From Archangium_A sp035910535 (GTDB lineage: Bacteria; Myxococcota; Myxococcia; Myxococcales; Myxococcaceae), in contig JAMHXF010000051.1 of assembly GCA_035910535.1 (NCBI GenBank), positions 1-64,000 of the forward strand: a DNA stretch of 64,000 nucleotides, given 5' to 3'. Under the pieces are notes generated by a model. The model made no database searches. It was given only the letters and a program-made list of their open reading frames with translations, and was not told where the DNA came from. Shown here in pieces: positions 25,389-35,895 of the stretch. Numbering within the stretch: the stretch's first letter is position 1; each line of letters opens with the position of its first letter. The position numbers and the translations under genes were made by a program.

Positions 25389-25724
25389 ATGACCGCGCTT
25401 TCGCCGACGTCGTTTTCTCGCCGCTCACGCATCTCGATGCTGGGCGCCGCTGGCGTGGTGGAGTTGCTCACGGTGCGTGAGCGCAAGGCCGAGCGCGTCT
25501 TCGACCTGAGTGAGGGTGGCCTCGGCGTGCTGAGTCAGGACCCGCTGCCTGCGGGAACCCTGGTGCTCGCGGTGGTCGCGCTGCCCGGAGAACGGCGCAC
25601 GCACGACGTCATCGTGCGCGTCGCGTGGGTCGACGGCGCGGCCATGGGGCTCGAGTTTCTGCTGCCTGACGACGTGCTCCTCGCCGCCATTCGTCGCCTG
25701 CGTCGCGAGCTCGACGCCGCGTGA
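25389..25724 (+). CDS. Single-domain PilZ protein
   Basis: 111 residues. The c-di-GMP-binding marks are present: RRSRIS (RxxxR loop) near the N-terminus and DLSEGGLGV (D/NxSxxG) at about residue 40, followed by PLPAGTLVLAVVALPG and the strand VIVRVAWVDGAAMGLEFLL. Stand-alone PilZ proteins act as c-di-GMP receivers. A good ribosome site (AAAGGAG) precedes the ATG. It ends one base before the convergent gene. Confidence 0.86.
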   Translation: MTALSPTSFSRRSRISMLGAAGVVELLTVRERKAERVFDLSEGGLGVLSQDPLPAGTLVLAVVALPGERRTHDVIVRVAWVDGAAMGLEFLLPDDVLLAAIRRLRRELDAA

Positions 25725-27173
25725 CTACTGCTTGAGCAGCTCCACGTGAAAGACAGCCTGCTCGCCGGGCGCCAGCTCGAAACGTTTGGCCTGCGGCACG
25801 TGGCCCGGCGCCGTCACCGTCAAGGTGTATGCGCCCGGGGGCAGCGTGAGCACGAAGCGGCCTTCGGCGTTGAGCGCCACCGCCTCGCCGCGGCCCTGCA
25901 CGCGCACCACGGGCTGCACGGTGTTGCTCGAACGCGAACGCACGAGGCCACGAATCACCGCTGGCGTGCTCCGGCCGATGGGCTCCGCGCCGATGGTCAG
26001 CCGTGCTTCGGCTTCTGGAGGCACCTGCACCACTTCTTCCATCTGGGCGTAGCCCAGCGCTTCGGCGCGCACCCGAATCGGCCCGGGGCCCACGCCGTCG
26101 ATGGTGAACGCGCCTTCCTTCGTGGTGCGCGTCTCTTTTTCTGCCGCGATGACGCGCGCGTCGGCGATGGGCTGCAGCGTGCTCGAGTCGAAGACGCTCC
26201 CGGCGACGCGGCCCGGGCCCGTCGGCACCTCGAGCGTCACCGCGACGGCGAGCGCCTGGCCTTCGCGCAGCTCGAGGCGCTGCGTGTGCGCCCGAAACCC
26301 TTCACGCTGCACGCGCAGCGCATGTGCACCGGGCGCGACGGTGAGGCGCGCTGAACCGGTCGCGTCAGTCACGCGCGCCACCGCGCCGTCGAGGCTCACC
26401 CGCACGTCTGCTGCCGGGGCTCCGTCAGGCAGCGACACCGTCAGCGCCAGCGTTCCATCGAGCGGCAGCGGCGGGGTGGTGGGCGCCGTCGCGCCGCGCG
26501 GCATGTGCAGCGCCACGCGCAGGCCGAGGCCTACGCGCGCGGTCACGCCGTTGTACGTGTCGCCGCCCGTTTCAATGAGCGCCGCGCCGTCGACGCCGAG
26601 CCACCAGCGACTCACGCCCGCGTCGAAGAGCTTCACGGCCGCCCACAGGCGCGGCTCCACGCTGGTGATGAGCTGCGTGCCGTGCACCGGCACCAACACC
26701 ACGCCGCTGACCGACGCCTGAAAGCGCTCGCCCTCGAACGCCGCCTCGAGCCGGCCAGAGACACCCGCTGTAGAGAGCGCCGCCGGCGTCGCCCTCGCGA
26801 CGACGGGAATGCTGGCGCCGCCGTAGCCGAGGCCGGCGCGCAGCGAAAAGCCGCTCTCGAAGACGTAGCGCGTCGCCAGGCCCGCACGGCCGCCGGTGAA
26901 GCGCAGGCTCTCGCCGTTGACGCCGTCGCAACACGTGCTGCCCACGACTTCACTGAGGAGGTCGAGCTCCACGCCGAGAAACGGGAGAAACCAGCCCTCG
27001 GCGTCGAGCCGCAACGCGGGCGCCAACACGCCTGCCTGCGTGTGGCCCGAGTACGTCGAGTTGCGAACGTCGAGCCCGCCGCCGAGACGCACACTCCCGA
27101 TGGCTGGCTCGGCCAGCGCGCTCGAGGCACACAGCACGAGCAGGAGCCCGGCGCTGTGAAGCGAGCGCTTCAT
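25725..27173 (-). CDS. Exported protein with carboxypeptidase-regulatory-like repeats
   Basis: 482 residues; signal peptide MKRSLHSAGLLLVLCASSALA. The N-terminal half (about 25-230) is rich in beta strands and glycine (SVRLGGGLDVRNSTYSG, LRAGLGYGGASIPVVA), likely an outer-membrane-barrel-like fold. The C-terminal half has several PEGA/carboxypeptidase-regulatory-like beta-sandwich repeats: GAPAADVRVSLDGAVARV, LQPIADARVIAAEKE, TTKEGAFTIDGVGPG and LPPGAYTLTVTAPGH. It starts inside the stop of the upstream gene and ends the kinase-DUF2378 operon. Function unknown; a surface or substrate-binding role is an inference. Confidence 0.78.
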   Translation of the reverse strand: MKRSLHSAGLLLVLCASSALAEPAIGSVRLGGGLDVRNSTYSGHTQAGVLAPALRLDAEGWFLPFLGVELDLLSEVVGSTCCDGVNGESLRFTGGRAGLATRYVFESGFSLRAGLGYGGASIPVVARATPAALSTAGVSGRLEAAFEGERFQASVSGVVLVPVHGTQLITSVEPRLWAAVKLFDAGVSRWWLGVDGAALIETGGDTYNGVTARVGLGLRVALHMPRGATAPTTPPLPLDGTLALTVSLPDGAPAADVRVSLDGAVARVTDATGSARLTVAPGAHALRVQREGFRAHTQRLELREGQALAVAVTLEVPTGPGRVAGSVFDSSTLQPIADARVIAAEKETRTTKEGAFTIDGVGPGPIRVRAEALGYAQMEEVVQVPPEAEARLTIGAEPIGRSTPAVIRGLVRSRSSNTVQPVVRVQGRGEAVALNAEGRFVLTLPPGAYTLTVTAPGHVPQAKRFELAPGEQAVFHVELLKQ

Positions 27174-27595
27174 CGTTGCGTGGCCAGACACGCCGTGCGC
27201 ACCGCCAGTGGGAAGGCCGCCGTCAGCTCGGTCTCGAAGCGCCGCTGAATGCCGCCCTGCAGGGAGCGGAAGATGGTGGCGCGCACCTGCGGGCCCATGG
27301 CCTCGAGGTCTTTGAAGAAGCGCTGCACGCGCGCCGACTGCGCCTTCATGTCGGCAGCGGTGCGCATGGCGAAGCGCGCGGCGTCGGCGTCTCGGCGCTC
27401 GTGCGCGAGCACGATGAGCGTGTCGTAGAACGAGTCCTTCAAGCTGAAGTGCTGCAGCACCGCCGAGCGCAGCTCCAGCAACGTCTCACCCAGCGCCGAG
27501 GTGTCGACGCCCGCGGCCTCGTTGAGCTCCTGGGCCAGCCGGTGCTGCGCCGCCTGGAGCTCCATCACCGACAACAGAAACGCATTCGAGTTCAT
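27170..27595 (-). CDS. Small helical protein of unknown function
   Basis: 141 residues from ATG at 27595, overlapping the stop of the DUF2378 gene (ATGA). All-helical, rich in Leu/Ala/Arg (LRSAVLQHFSLKDSFYDTLIVL, MKAQSARVQRFFKDLEAM). Scattered His/Glu recall hemerythrin-like bundles, but the metal ligands are not in place. No family recognised. Its position between DUF2378 and the exported protein suggests a role in the same kinase-controlled process. Confidence 0.7.
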   Translation of the reverse strand: MNSNAFLLSVMELQAAQHRLAQELNEAAGVDTSALGETLLELRSAVLQHFSLKDSFYDTLIVLAHERRDADAARFAMRTAADMKAQSARVQRFFKDLEAMGPQVRATIFRSLQGGIQRRFETELTAAFPLAVRTACLATQR

Positions 27596-28134
27596 GATGA
27601 CCAACGCACTTCGAAGGTCGCGGCCGCGCCTTCGTTCGAGAGGAACTGCACCGACAGGTTCGGCGCCTCAGCGGCCTCCATCGCCGCGGTCAGCAGGCCG
27701 TGTACGAAGCCCGGTCGCTCCACGTGCGTGAAGCGCAGCAGCGCGCCGTTGGGCGGCAGCAGCAGCACCTCGACGTCGGTGAAGTCGTTGGCCGTGCGGA
27801 AGTTGCGCGTCATGCGTTGCACCGCGCGCTCCGGGCCCACCACGCGCAGCAGCGAGAGCAGCGCGCCGCCCACCGACGTGCGCGCGTAGCCATGCATGAA
27901 GAGCCGACCCAGCTGGGAATAGCGCTCGAACTCCGGCAACCGCGGAAAGCGGCTCGCGGCGCTGGTGTCGAGCAGCGTGTGCCAGGCCTCGAGCGGGTAG
28001 GCCGGCTCCAGCGCTTCGAGCTTCAGGCCGAGCGCCTCGAAGCACACGCGCTCCTCGGGAGTCGTCGGCTCGAAGGCCCGGAGCGCTGCTTCCATCGACG
28101 CTGCGAACACCACGCGTTGTTGCGGCTGCTGCAT
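27592..28134 (-). CDS. DUF2378 (TIGR02265) family protein
   Basis: 180 residues. This family is almost restricted to Myxococcales and its function is unknown. Typical features: PEERVCFEALGLKLEAL, YPLEAWHTLLDTSAASRFP, AVQRMTRNFRTANDFTDVEV and GLLTAAMEAAEAPNLSV. ATG at 28134 is supported by AAGGGGGAG a few bases upstream; an earlier in-frame ATG at 28266 would add an Arg-rich tail that looks non-coding. It follows a Ser/Thr kinase, in line with the family's frequent signalling context. Confidence 0.88.
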   Translation of the reverse strand: MQQPQQRVVFAASMEAALRAFEPTTPEERVCFEALGLKLEALEPAYPLEAWHTLLDTSAASRFPRLPEFERYSQLGRLFMHGYARTSVGGALLSLLRVVGPERAVQRMTRNFRTANDFTDVEVLLLPPNGALLRFTHVERPGFVHGLLTAAMEAAEAPNLSVQFLSNEGAAATFEVRWSS

Positions 28135-28138
28135 TGCG

Positions 28139-28147
28139 CTCCCCCTT
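28139..28147 (-). promoter_or_regulatory. Ribosome-binding site deciding the DUF2378 start
   Basis: On the minus strand AAGGGGGAG, 4 bases before the ATG at 28134. It supports that start over 28266. Confidence 0.5.
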
Positions 28148-28276
28148 GAGCAATCACTGCGCCATCGGGTCAGTTGGGCCATGTCGCTGGTTTGCGTGAG
28201 CGCCAGCCCTGCAAACGCGCCACGCCTGCGGCGTCTTTGCTGCGCTGCAATCGCAAGTTGCGACATGCGGTGCTCC

Positions 28277-30031
28277 TCAGTGGGCGACGCGGGCGTGCTC
28301 GCGCGTGTGCAGCGAGGCCCAGAGGTCGTGCAGCGCGAGGCGCAGCGGGTCGATGCAGAGCGCGGTCTCGACGGCGACGAAGGCTTCATGGCGACGGCCC
28401 TGCGCGACCAGCGAGTGCGCGCGCTCGGCGTGGCGGCGCGCCTGCAGGTCGGCCAGCGGGTTCTTCTTGAGAAAGTCGAAGCGCAGCGCCTCGAGCGCCG
28501 CGGCCGGGAGCCCCGCTTCGAGACACCGCGCCACGCCGCGCCAGTTGCCGCGCTCGGCGTCGTAGCTCGCGCGAAGCTGCGGGTCACACAGCAGCCGGCT
28601 GCACTGCGCGAGGCACGCCTGCGCGGCCACGAGGTCTGACGCGCGGCGCGGCGAGAGCTGCCCTTCGCTCAGCGCCTGCAGGGCATCGTCGAGCTGCTCG
28701 TGCGCGAAGACGAGCTCGGCGACTTCGGCCGACGCGCTGACCCCCAGCGCCGTGTACGCGCCGCCCCACAGGCGCTCGCGCAGCCGCTCCAGCGTGCGCT
28801 CGGCGTGCAGGTCGTTGTCGCTCGTCGCGCCGTCGAGCACCACGCACGCCTCGGTGCCGACGTTCTTGAACTCCACGAAGAAGCCTGGCTGGCGGCCCCA
28901 GCGCGCGGCGTCGCGGGCGTCGAACGTGCGCGTCACCACACCCGAGAGCGGCTCGAGCGCGTCGAAGGTCAACGCCACGCGCGTGCCGACCAGCACCACC
29001 TCGTCGCAGGCCACGAAGCAGCCCGCCGAAGACGTGTGCTCGCACACCACGAGGTGGCCGATGCCGTTGGCGGCGAGCAGCGCGTGGCGGCTGTCACCGC
29101 GCAGGGTGGGCTCGAGTGCGGGCACTGGAGTGGGGCGGTTGGCGACCGCGCATTGCAGCGCGTACGCGAAGGCACCGACGGTCTGAAAGCGCTCGGCGGG
29201 GTTCTTGGCGAGCGCCTTCATGACCGCCGCGGCGACGTGTGCGGGCACCGACGAGCGGTGCTGCGCGGGCGACTCGGGCGAGTCGTGCAGGTGCGCCGAG
29301 AGCACCGCGTTCACCGGGCGATGCCAGAACGGCGGGCGCCCCACGAGGAGCTCCCACGCCAGCGCGCCCAGCGCGTACACGTCGGTGCGCGCGTCGGCAG
29401 CGAAGCCGTTGATCTGCTCCGGCGCGAGGTAGTCGGGGCTGCCGAGGCGAACCTGCAGGCCGCGCATGGCCGCTTCGTCCCGCACGCGGGCGATGCCGAA
29501 GTCGACGACCTTCACGAAGTCGCGCGCGCCCAGCTGCAGCACCATGACGTTGGCGGGCTTGAGGTCGCGGTGCACCACACCCCGCGCGTGCGCGTGCTCG
29601 AGCGCCCGGGCCAACTGCGCGACGAGCTCCGTGGCGCGCTCCGCCGAGAAGTCTTCGGCGGCCAACACCGCCTCGAGCGTGCGGCCTTCGAGGTACTCCA
29701 TCACCAACCACGGCTGACCCGAGGGCAGCTCGCCGGCTTCGTACACAGGCACGACGTGCGTGTGCGCCAGGCGCGCGCTCGCCCGCGCTTCTTCACGAAA
29801 GGTCTGCACCGCCAGCGCGTCGCTCAACACCTGCGCGCGGAGCACCTTGGCGGCGGCGCGGGTGCCCAGCTCGACGTGCTCCACCTGCCAGACCGTCGCC
29901 ATCGCCCCGCCGCCCAGCGGCCGAAGCACGCGCCACTGGCCCAGCTCCAGACCGACGAATTCGTCGTTGCGAGCCGCCGACTGAACTTCGTTGCGTCGTG
30001 CATCAGGCGTCGTCGTGTCACCGTGGAGCAT
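28277..30031 (-). CDS. Ser/Thr protein kinase with PilZ-like and J-like tail
   Basis: 584 residues. Hanks kinase domain about 30-290: LGGGAMATVW P-loop, Lys62 (AAKVL), HRDLKPAN (Asp156), VDFGIA (Asp177), SPDYLAPEQ and DVYALGALAWELL. A PilZ-like stretch follows (about 345-415: GCFVACDEVVLVGTRVAL, PGFFVEFKNVG). Next is a region resembling a J domain without an obvious HPD (AYTALGVSASAEVAELVF ... DPQLRASYDAERG), then TPR-like helices (HEAFVAVETALCIDPLRLAL). No transmembrane segment, so a cytoplasmic kinase. Upstream is a sigma54 promoter candidate; DUF2378 and two further genes follow. Confidence 0.87.
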   Translation of the reverse strand: MLHGDTTTPDARRNEVQSAARNDEFVGLELGQWRVLRPLGGGAMATVWQVEHVELGTRAAAKVLRAQVLSDALAVQTFREEARASARLAHTHVVPVYEAGELPSGQPWLVMEYLEGRTLEAVLAAEDFSAERATELVAQLARALEHAHARGVVHRDLKPANVMVLQLGARDFVKVVDFGIARVRDEAAMRGLQVRLGSPDYLAPEQINGFAADARTDVYALGALAWELLVGRPPFWHRPVNAVLSAHLHDSPESPAQHRSSVPAHVAAAVMKALAKNPAERFQTVGAFAYALQCAVANRPTPVPALEPTLRGDSRHALLAANGIGHLVVCEHTSSAGCFVACDEVVLVGTRVALTFDALEPLSGVVTRTFDARDAARWGRQPGFFVEFKNVGTEACVVLDGATSDNDLHAERTLERLRERLWGGAYTALGVSASAEVAELVFAHEQLDDALQALSEGQLSPRRASDLVAAQACLAQCSRLLCDPQLRASYDAERGNWRGVARCLEAGLPAAALEALRFDFLKKNPLADLQARRHAERAHSLVAQGRRHEAFVAVETALCIDPLRLALHDLWASLHTREHARVAH

Positions 30032-30044
30032 GGGCCACGGCTTG

Positions 30045-30060
30045 TGCGAACGAGGTGCCA
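30045..30060 (-). promoter_or_regulatory. Sigma54 -24/-12 promoter candidate for the kinase operon
   Basis: On the minus strand TGGCACCTCGTTCGCA: perfect TGGCAC, GG-N10-GC spacing, and GCA at -12. It lies between the sigma54 activator gene (30230-31648) and the kinase gene. The -12 GC is 16 bases from the annotated ATG, which would give a very short leader, so the kinase start may lie slightly downstream. Confidence 0.45.
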
Positions 30061-30064
30061 GTGA

Positions 30065-30077
30065 TTATTGGCAATAA
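30065..30077. promoter_or_regulatory. Inverted repeat, possible activator site
   Basis: TTATTG (30065-30070) and CAATAA (30072-30077) around one G form a near-perfect palindrome in an unusually AT-rich patch. It lies just upstream of the -24 element candidate on the minus strand; a second weaker pair, GCAAC/GTTGC, lies at 30112-30128. Confidence 0.4.
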
Positions 30078-30173
30078 CCCGTTGAATTAACTGTCATTCA
30101 TAAGTGAAATTGCAACGTTGGTTGTTGCGGAATGCACAGGTCTTTCAGAGCTGAGAGGCGTTGAAAACAGCAA

Positions 30174-30204
30174 CGCCCGCGCTCAGGGAAAATGAGCGCG
30201 GGCG
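30174..30204 (-). terminator. Intrinsic terminator-like hairpin after the sigma54 activator
   Basis: CGCCCGCGCTCA (30174-30185) and TGAGCGCGGGCG (30193-30204) form a perfect 12-base-pair stem with a 7-base loop. Read on the minus strand it is followed by TTGCTGTTTTC. It separates the activator gene from the kinase operon. Confidence 0.7.
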
Positions 30205-30229
30205 TACGAAGTCGGGGCTGTTCCGGTTT

Positions 30230-31648
<1,419 letters not shown>

Positions 31649-32759
31649 TCTCCACTGCGATCCAACCGTGATGATCGCGCACGATGCCTTGCGCGACTGA
31701 AAGGCCGAGGCCCGTGCCTTCACCGGTGTCTTTGGTGGTGAAGAACGGCTCGAAGATGCGACGTCGTTGTTCGTCGGCGATGCCGCTGCCCGTGTCGTCG
31801 ACGCGAATGCCCACGTAGCTGCGCAGCGGGAGCCCCGTTTCCGGCGGCGGCTGCGCACCGGGCGCCAGGTGCAGTCGAACGTCGCCACCGTGCGGCGTGG
31901 CCTGAATGGCGTTCGAGATGACGTTGATCATCACCTGCATCATCTGGCTGCCGTCGAACTCCACGACGCGCGCCTCGTCGAGGTTCACCGCCGCGAGCTT
32001 CACGTTCTTCTTCGAGGCCACCGGCTCGAGCAGCGAGACCGCCTGACGAATGAGCGTACGAATGTCGAAGCGCCCGAGCCGTGGCTCACGGCGCCGCGCG
32101 AAATCGAGCAGCTGACGAATGATGGCCGCCATTCGATCTGCCTGCTCGGCGATGGTCTTCGCCGTGGCGCCGACCTGCTCAGGCGGCAAGGTGCCCGAAC
32201 CGATCTGTCGCGCGCGCCCTCCGACGATCGAGAGCGGCGTGCCGAGCTCGTGCGCGATGCCGGCGGCCAGCTTGCCCACCATCGCCAGGCGATCCGCGCG
32301 GCGCAGCTCCGAGAGCGTGTTGCTCGCGGCGCGGCGCAGCGCCAACTGGTTCGAGGCGTGCCGCGCGAGGCGGCCGAGCGACTTCACCTGCGTGTCGGTG
32401 GCCTTCGTGCCGTGCACGATGATGCCGCCCACCACGTCCGCGTTGATGTCGAGAATCGGCTGCCATGTTGCGAGCTCGTTGCGCACCGGCTCCAGCGACC
32501 TCAGCGACTGGTTGATGAGCGCCTCGCTGCCCTCTGGCAGCACGCCGGCCACGAGCTCCCAACCACCTTCTCGCTGACTCGTCAGCCCCACGCGCGCGCC
32601 TGGCATCAGCGCGAGCGCGAGCTCCACGATGTCTTCGAGGTCTTGTGAGGGAACGATTCCAGCCAACGTCGGATGCACGTTGTCTTGTTCTGCAATCAAC
32701 TCGCCATGCGTGGTTTCGTCTGAATTCGCTGGTCTGGCCATGCACGGAGCATGACGGCA

Positions 32760-32776
32760 TGTTGTAAAAAACAACA
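32760..32776. promoter_or_regulatory. TGTTGT-N5-ACAACA operator-like repeat
   Basis: A perfect 6-base inverted repeat with an A-tract spacer, 19 bases before the sensor kinase ATG. Two further GTTGT boxes lie within 25 bases upstream on the same strand. It looks like an operator for the two-component operon. Confidence 0.5.
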
Positions 32777-32873
32777 GACAGGGTGTCTTGCGACAACGTG
32801 ACTGAAGAGGCGCAACATACTGACACCTACATGCGAACATGTCCTGCGCAGTGCGGGCGTGGGCCTTAACTGA

Positions 32874-34115
32874 TCAATGTTGTCGCCTGTCTTGTGCCAC
32901 CCGAAGTGCCCGAACCGTTCTTCGCCCTGCTTCCTGGGCATCGAGGGGGAGCGGGATGTAGTCGAAGACGCCGTGCCCGATGGCCTTCGCCATGAGTGAC
33001 AGATCGTCATCTGACCCACACATCAACACGAGTCGTTCGGGGGCCTTCGACAGCAGCTCTGCGCAGCGTGTGAGCGCGACGTTCTCGTCGGCGCCGGCCA
33101 CCAGCGTCACGCCGCCGGCTTCATCTTCGTGTGTCTCGCGTGCGCCGACCGCAGCCAGCGCGTCACGCAACGCGACCCCCAGCGCGTCAGGCGCACCTTC
33201 GAGGGAGAGGTGCACGGCCGGCGCGTCGACCTCCGCGGCGACGAACTCGTGCGCCGACTCGAAGCCCGTCTCGCGCTCGTCATTTCCGGTGCGGCTGGCG
33301 ATGAGCGCGGCACGAAACTCTCCGGCCGACGAGAAGCGCGCATCGCGCGGCTTCGAGAGCGCACGGCGCAACACGCTTTCGAAGGCGCGCGGCACGTCGC
33401 TCACGTTGACCTCCGAGAGCGTCGGCGGTTCACGAAACAAATGCGCAGAAAGTACATGGAGGGGTTGTTCTGAAACGAACGGCGGCCGGCCGCTGAGCAA
33501 TTCGAAGAGCACGCATGCCAACGAATACAGATCGCTCCGCGCGTCGAGTGCTTCACCGGACACCTGCTCGGGCGACATGAAGGCCGCAGTGCCGAGCTGC
33601 TGGCCGGCTTGCGTCAGCCGCGTCGCGTCGGTCGGCGACTGCAGCAGCGCGATGCCGAAATCCACCACACGCACGAAGGGGCGCGCATGAGCAGCGTCGA
33701 GCATCAGGTTGGCGGGCTTGAGGTCGCGGTGAATGATGTTCTGCGCGTGCGCGACCTCCAGCACGCTCAAGATCTGCTCGGCGATGTCGGCCACCTCGTC
33801 GAACGGCAACTGGCCCTGCCGCGCGAGCTTCAGGTCGAGCGACTCGCCCTGCACCAGCTCCATGGCGATGAACGGGTGCTCGGTGGTCACGTCGACGTCG
33901 TGCACGCGAACGACGTGCGGGTGCTCGAGCCGCGCCAGCACGCGGGCTTCGTTTTCGAAGCGCGCCACCGTCTCGGGCTTGGAGCTGACGTGTCGGTGCA
34001 GGACCTTGAGCGCGACAGACCGTTGAAGGCCGGGGTGTACCGCTTCGTAGACCGTGCCCGAGCTGCCATCGGCGATGCGGCGAATGATGCGGTATGGGTG
34101 CACCACGGGTTCCAT
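32874..34115 (-). CDS. Ser/Thr protein kinase with degenerate receiver-like C-terminus
   Basis: 413 residues from ATG at 34115. Kinase domain about 5-270: ADGSSGTVYEAVH, Lys37 (VALKVL), HRDLKPANL (Asp131), VDFGIA (Asp152), AFMSPEQVSG and DLYSLACVLFELLSG. After a linker (about 275-340) the C-terminal 70 residues read like a receiver fold (VTLVAGADENVALTRC, RLVLMCGSDDDLSLMAKAI, VFDYIPLPLDAQEA) but without a clear acidic pocket and phospho-Asp, so likely a protein-interaction module. Cytoplasmic. Divergent from the adenylate cyclase gene, only 28 bases apart. Confidence 0.88.
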   Translation of the reverse strand: MEPVVHPYRIIRRIADGSSGTVYEAVHPGLQRSVALKVLHRHVSSKPETVARFENEARVLARLEHPHVVRVHDVDVTTEHPFIAMELVQGESLDLKLARQGQLPFDEVADIAEQILSVLEVAHAQNIIHRDLKPANLMLDAAHARPFVRVVDFGIALLQSPTDATRLTQAGQQLGTAAFMSPEQVSGEALDARSDLYSLACVLFELLSGRPPFVSEQPLHVLSAHLFREPPTLSEVNVSDVPRAFESVLRRALSKPRDARFSSAGEFRAALIASRTGNDERETGFESAHEFVAAEVDAPAVHLSLEGAPDALGVALRDALAAVGARETHEDEAGGVTLVAGADENVALTRCAELLSKAPERLVLMCGSDDDLSLMAKAIGHGVFDYIPLPLDAQEAGRRTVRALRVAQDRRQH

Positions 34116-34143
34116 GCTGTGCGCTCTAGCAGGAGTGGCGCCG

Positions 34144-35895
34144 ATGTCTGAGGTCGACAACCGTCGTGGTTTTTCGCTCTACGGGCGCCTGGCGTTGTTG
34201 CTGGTGGTGGCAACGGTGGTGCCGGTGCTGGTGCTCGGTTGGCAGGCCATCGAGCGCAACCGCTCGGCGCTCACCGTCGACGCGCAGCACTTCGAGCGCG
34301 TGATGGTCGAGCGCGTCGCCGAGGCGGTCAACCGCGAGCTCGACTCGGCGGGCGATGCCGTGACTGCGATGGCCGACATGCTGGGCAGCGCCGACGCGAC
34401 CAACGAAGCGTTGCGTTCTCAGCTGGCCGCCGCGCAGCTGGAGTCGTGGGGTGGCAGCCGCTTCGTCGCGCTCTACGACCTGGAAGGAAAACGCCGCGGT
34501 TCGATTCGCATCGGCGACGTCGGTGACGTGGGCCCCGACGAGCTCGCGCCTGCACTGCGCGGTGACGCGCTGCGCTTCGGCGAGGTGATGCAGCGGCCGC
34601 AGGGCCCGGTGCTGCAGCTCGCCACGCCCGTGCGCACGCTGACGGGTGAGCAGCGCTTCTGGTTGTTGGCCGAGCTGGAGCTCACGCCGCTGTGCGAGCT
34701 GCTGGCGCGCCTGGGCGAGATGCCCCCGCTGCGCGACGCGGCCGCCATCTTCGCGGTCGACGGCCGGCGCCGGCTGGTGCTCTCGAGCGAGCCCGCGTTG
34801 TTGACGCAGTCCATGAGCCAGCACCCGGTGTTCGACGCCATGAAGGGCGACGCGCAGTTTCGTCAGCCGCTCACGGTGGTGACGGACTTCACCGACGAGC
34901 ACGGCGCGATGCTGGCGGCCGTCACCACGCTGCCCCGCCTGGGCTGGGCGCTCGTCGCGCGACAGCCCCAGGCTCGCGCGTACGAGAGCTTGAACGTGCT
35001 CATCGCCGCCATCGCCGCGACCGTCGGCGTGACGGCGCTCGTCGCCATCGGGTTGGGGCTGCTGGGTGGTCGTTGGTTGGTGCGGCCGTTGCGCGCGTTG
35101 GTCGGCGCGACGCAGCGCATCGCGCGACGTGAGTTCACCCGCGTGGACCCTGACGTCACCGCGCGCTCCGATGAGGTCGGCACGCTGGCCCGCGCCGTCG
35201 ACAGCATGAGCCAGTCACTCGAGACGAGCGTCGCCGAGCTGGTGCAGCAGACGCAGGCGCGCACCGCATTGGCGCGTTACCTCCCGGCCGACGTCGTCGA
35301 GCAGGTGGTGGCCGACCCGAGCCGGCTCTCGCTGGGCGGTGAGCGCCGCCTCATCACCGTGCTCTTCGCCGACGTGGTGGGCTTCACGCAGATGTCGGAG
35401 CACCTGCCGCCCGAGCGCATCGTGGCGGTGCTCAACGAGTACTTCACGTTGGCGACCGAGGTCGTTCACCAGCACGGTGGTTTTATCGACAAGTTCATCG
35501 GAGACTGCGTGATGGCGGTGTGGGGGCTCCCGGCACAACAGGAAGATGACGCGCGGCGTGCGCTCGCCGCAGCCGAGGCTCTGCAGCGGTGGACCGACGC
35601 GTGCTCTCGTCGCTGGCGACTGCGCTACGGCGTGCATCTGCAGCTGGCCATGGGGCTGAACACCGGCCTCGTGGTGGCGGGCAACGTCGGCAGCGAGCGG
35701 CGCATTGAATACACCGTCATCGGTGACACGGTGAACGTGGCCGCGCGGCTCGAGAGCGCCGCCGCGCCGGGGCAGATTCTGTTGAGTGACTCGACGCGGG
35801 TGGCGTTGGGTGGAGCGCGGCGCTTGTCCGCGTTGGGCGAGCGTCAACTGCGTGGCCGCACGCAGTCGATTCGTGTGTTCGAGGTGAGCCGATGA
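34144..35895 (+). CDS. Membrane class III adenylate cyclase (CACHE-like-HAMP-CYC)
   Basis: 583 residues. One membrane helix (about 14-33), a periplasmic sensing domain (about 40-280), a second helix (about 285-308), a HAMP linker (RWLVRPLRALVGATQRIARRE) and a class III cyclase domain from about 395. Metal-binding Asp410 (FADVVGF) and Asp454 (FIGDCVMAVWG), purine-specifying Lys450 and Asp528 (YTVIGDTVN) and transition-state Asn531/Arg535 are all present, so ATP is the expected substrate and cAMP the product. The LysM/FecR gene overlaps its stop (ATGA at 35892), suggesting the cyclase output or envelope sensing is linked to it. Confidence 0.92.
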   Translation: MSEVDNRRGFSLYGRLALLLVVATVVPVLVLGWQAIERNRSALTVDAQHFERVMVERVAEAVNRELDSAGDAVTAMADMLGSADATNEALRSQLAAAQLESWGGSRFVALYDLEGKRRGSIRIGDVGDVGPDELAPALRGDALRFGEVMQRPQGPVLQLATPVRTLTGEQRFWLLAELELTPLCELLARLGEMPPLRDAAAIFAVDGRRRLVLSSEPALLTQSMSQHPVFDAMKGDAQFRQPLTVVTDFTDEHGAMLAAVTTLPRLGWALVARQPQARAYESLNVLIAAIAATVGVTALVAIGLGLLGGRWLVRPLRALVGATQRIARREFTRVDPDVTARSDEVGTLARAVDSMSQSLETSVAELVQQTQARTALARYLPADVVEQVVADPSRLSLGGERRLITVLFADVVGFTQMSEHLPPERIVAVLNEYFTLATEVVHQHGGFIDKFIGDCVMAVWGLPAQQEDDARRALAAAEALQRWTDACSRRWRLRYGVHLQLAMGLNTGLVVAGNVGSERRIEYTVIGDTVNVAARLESAAAPGQILLSDSTRVALGGARRLSALGERQLRGRTQSIRVFEVSR

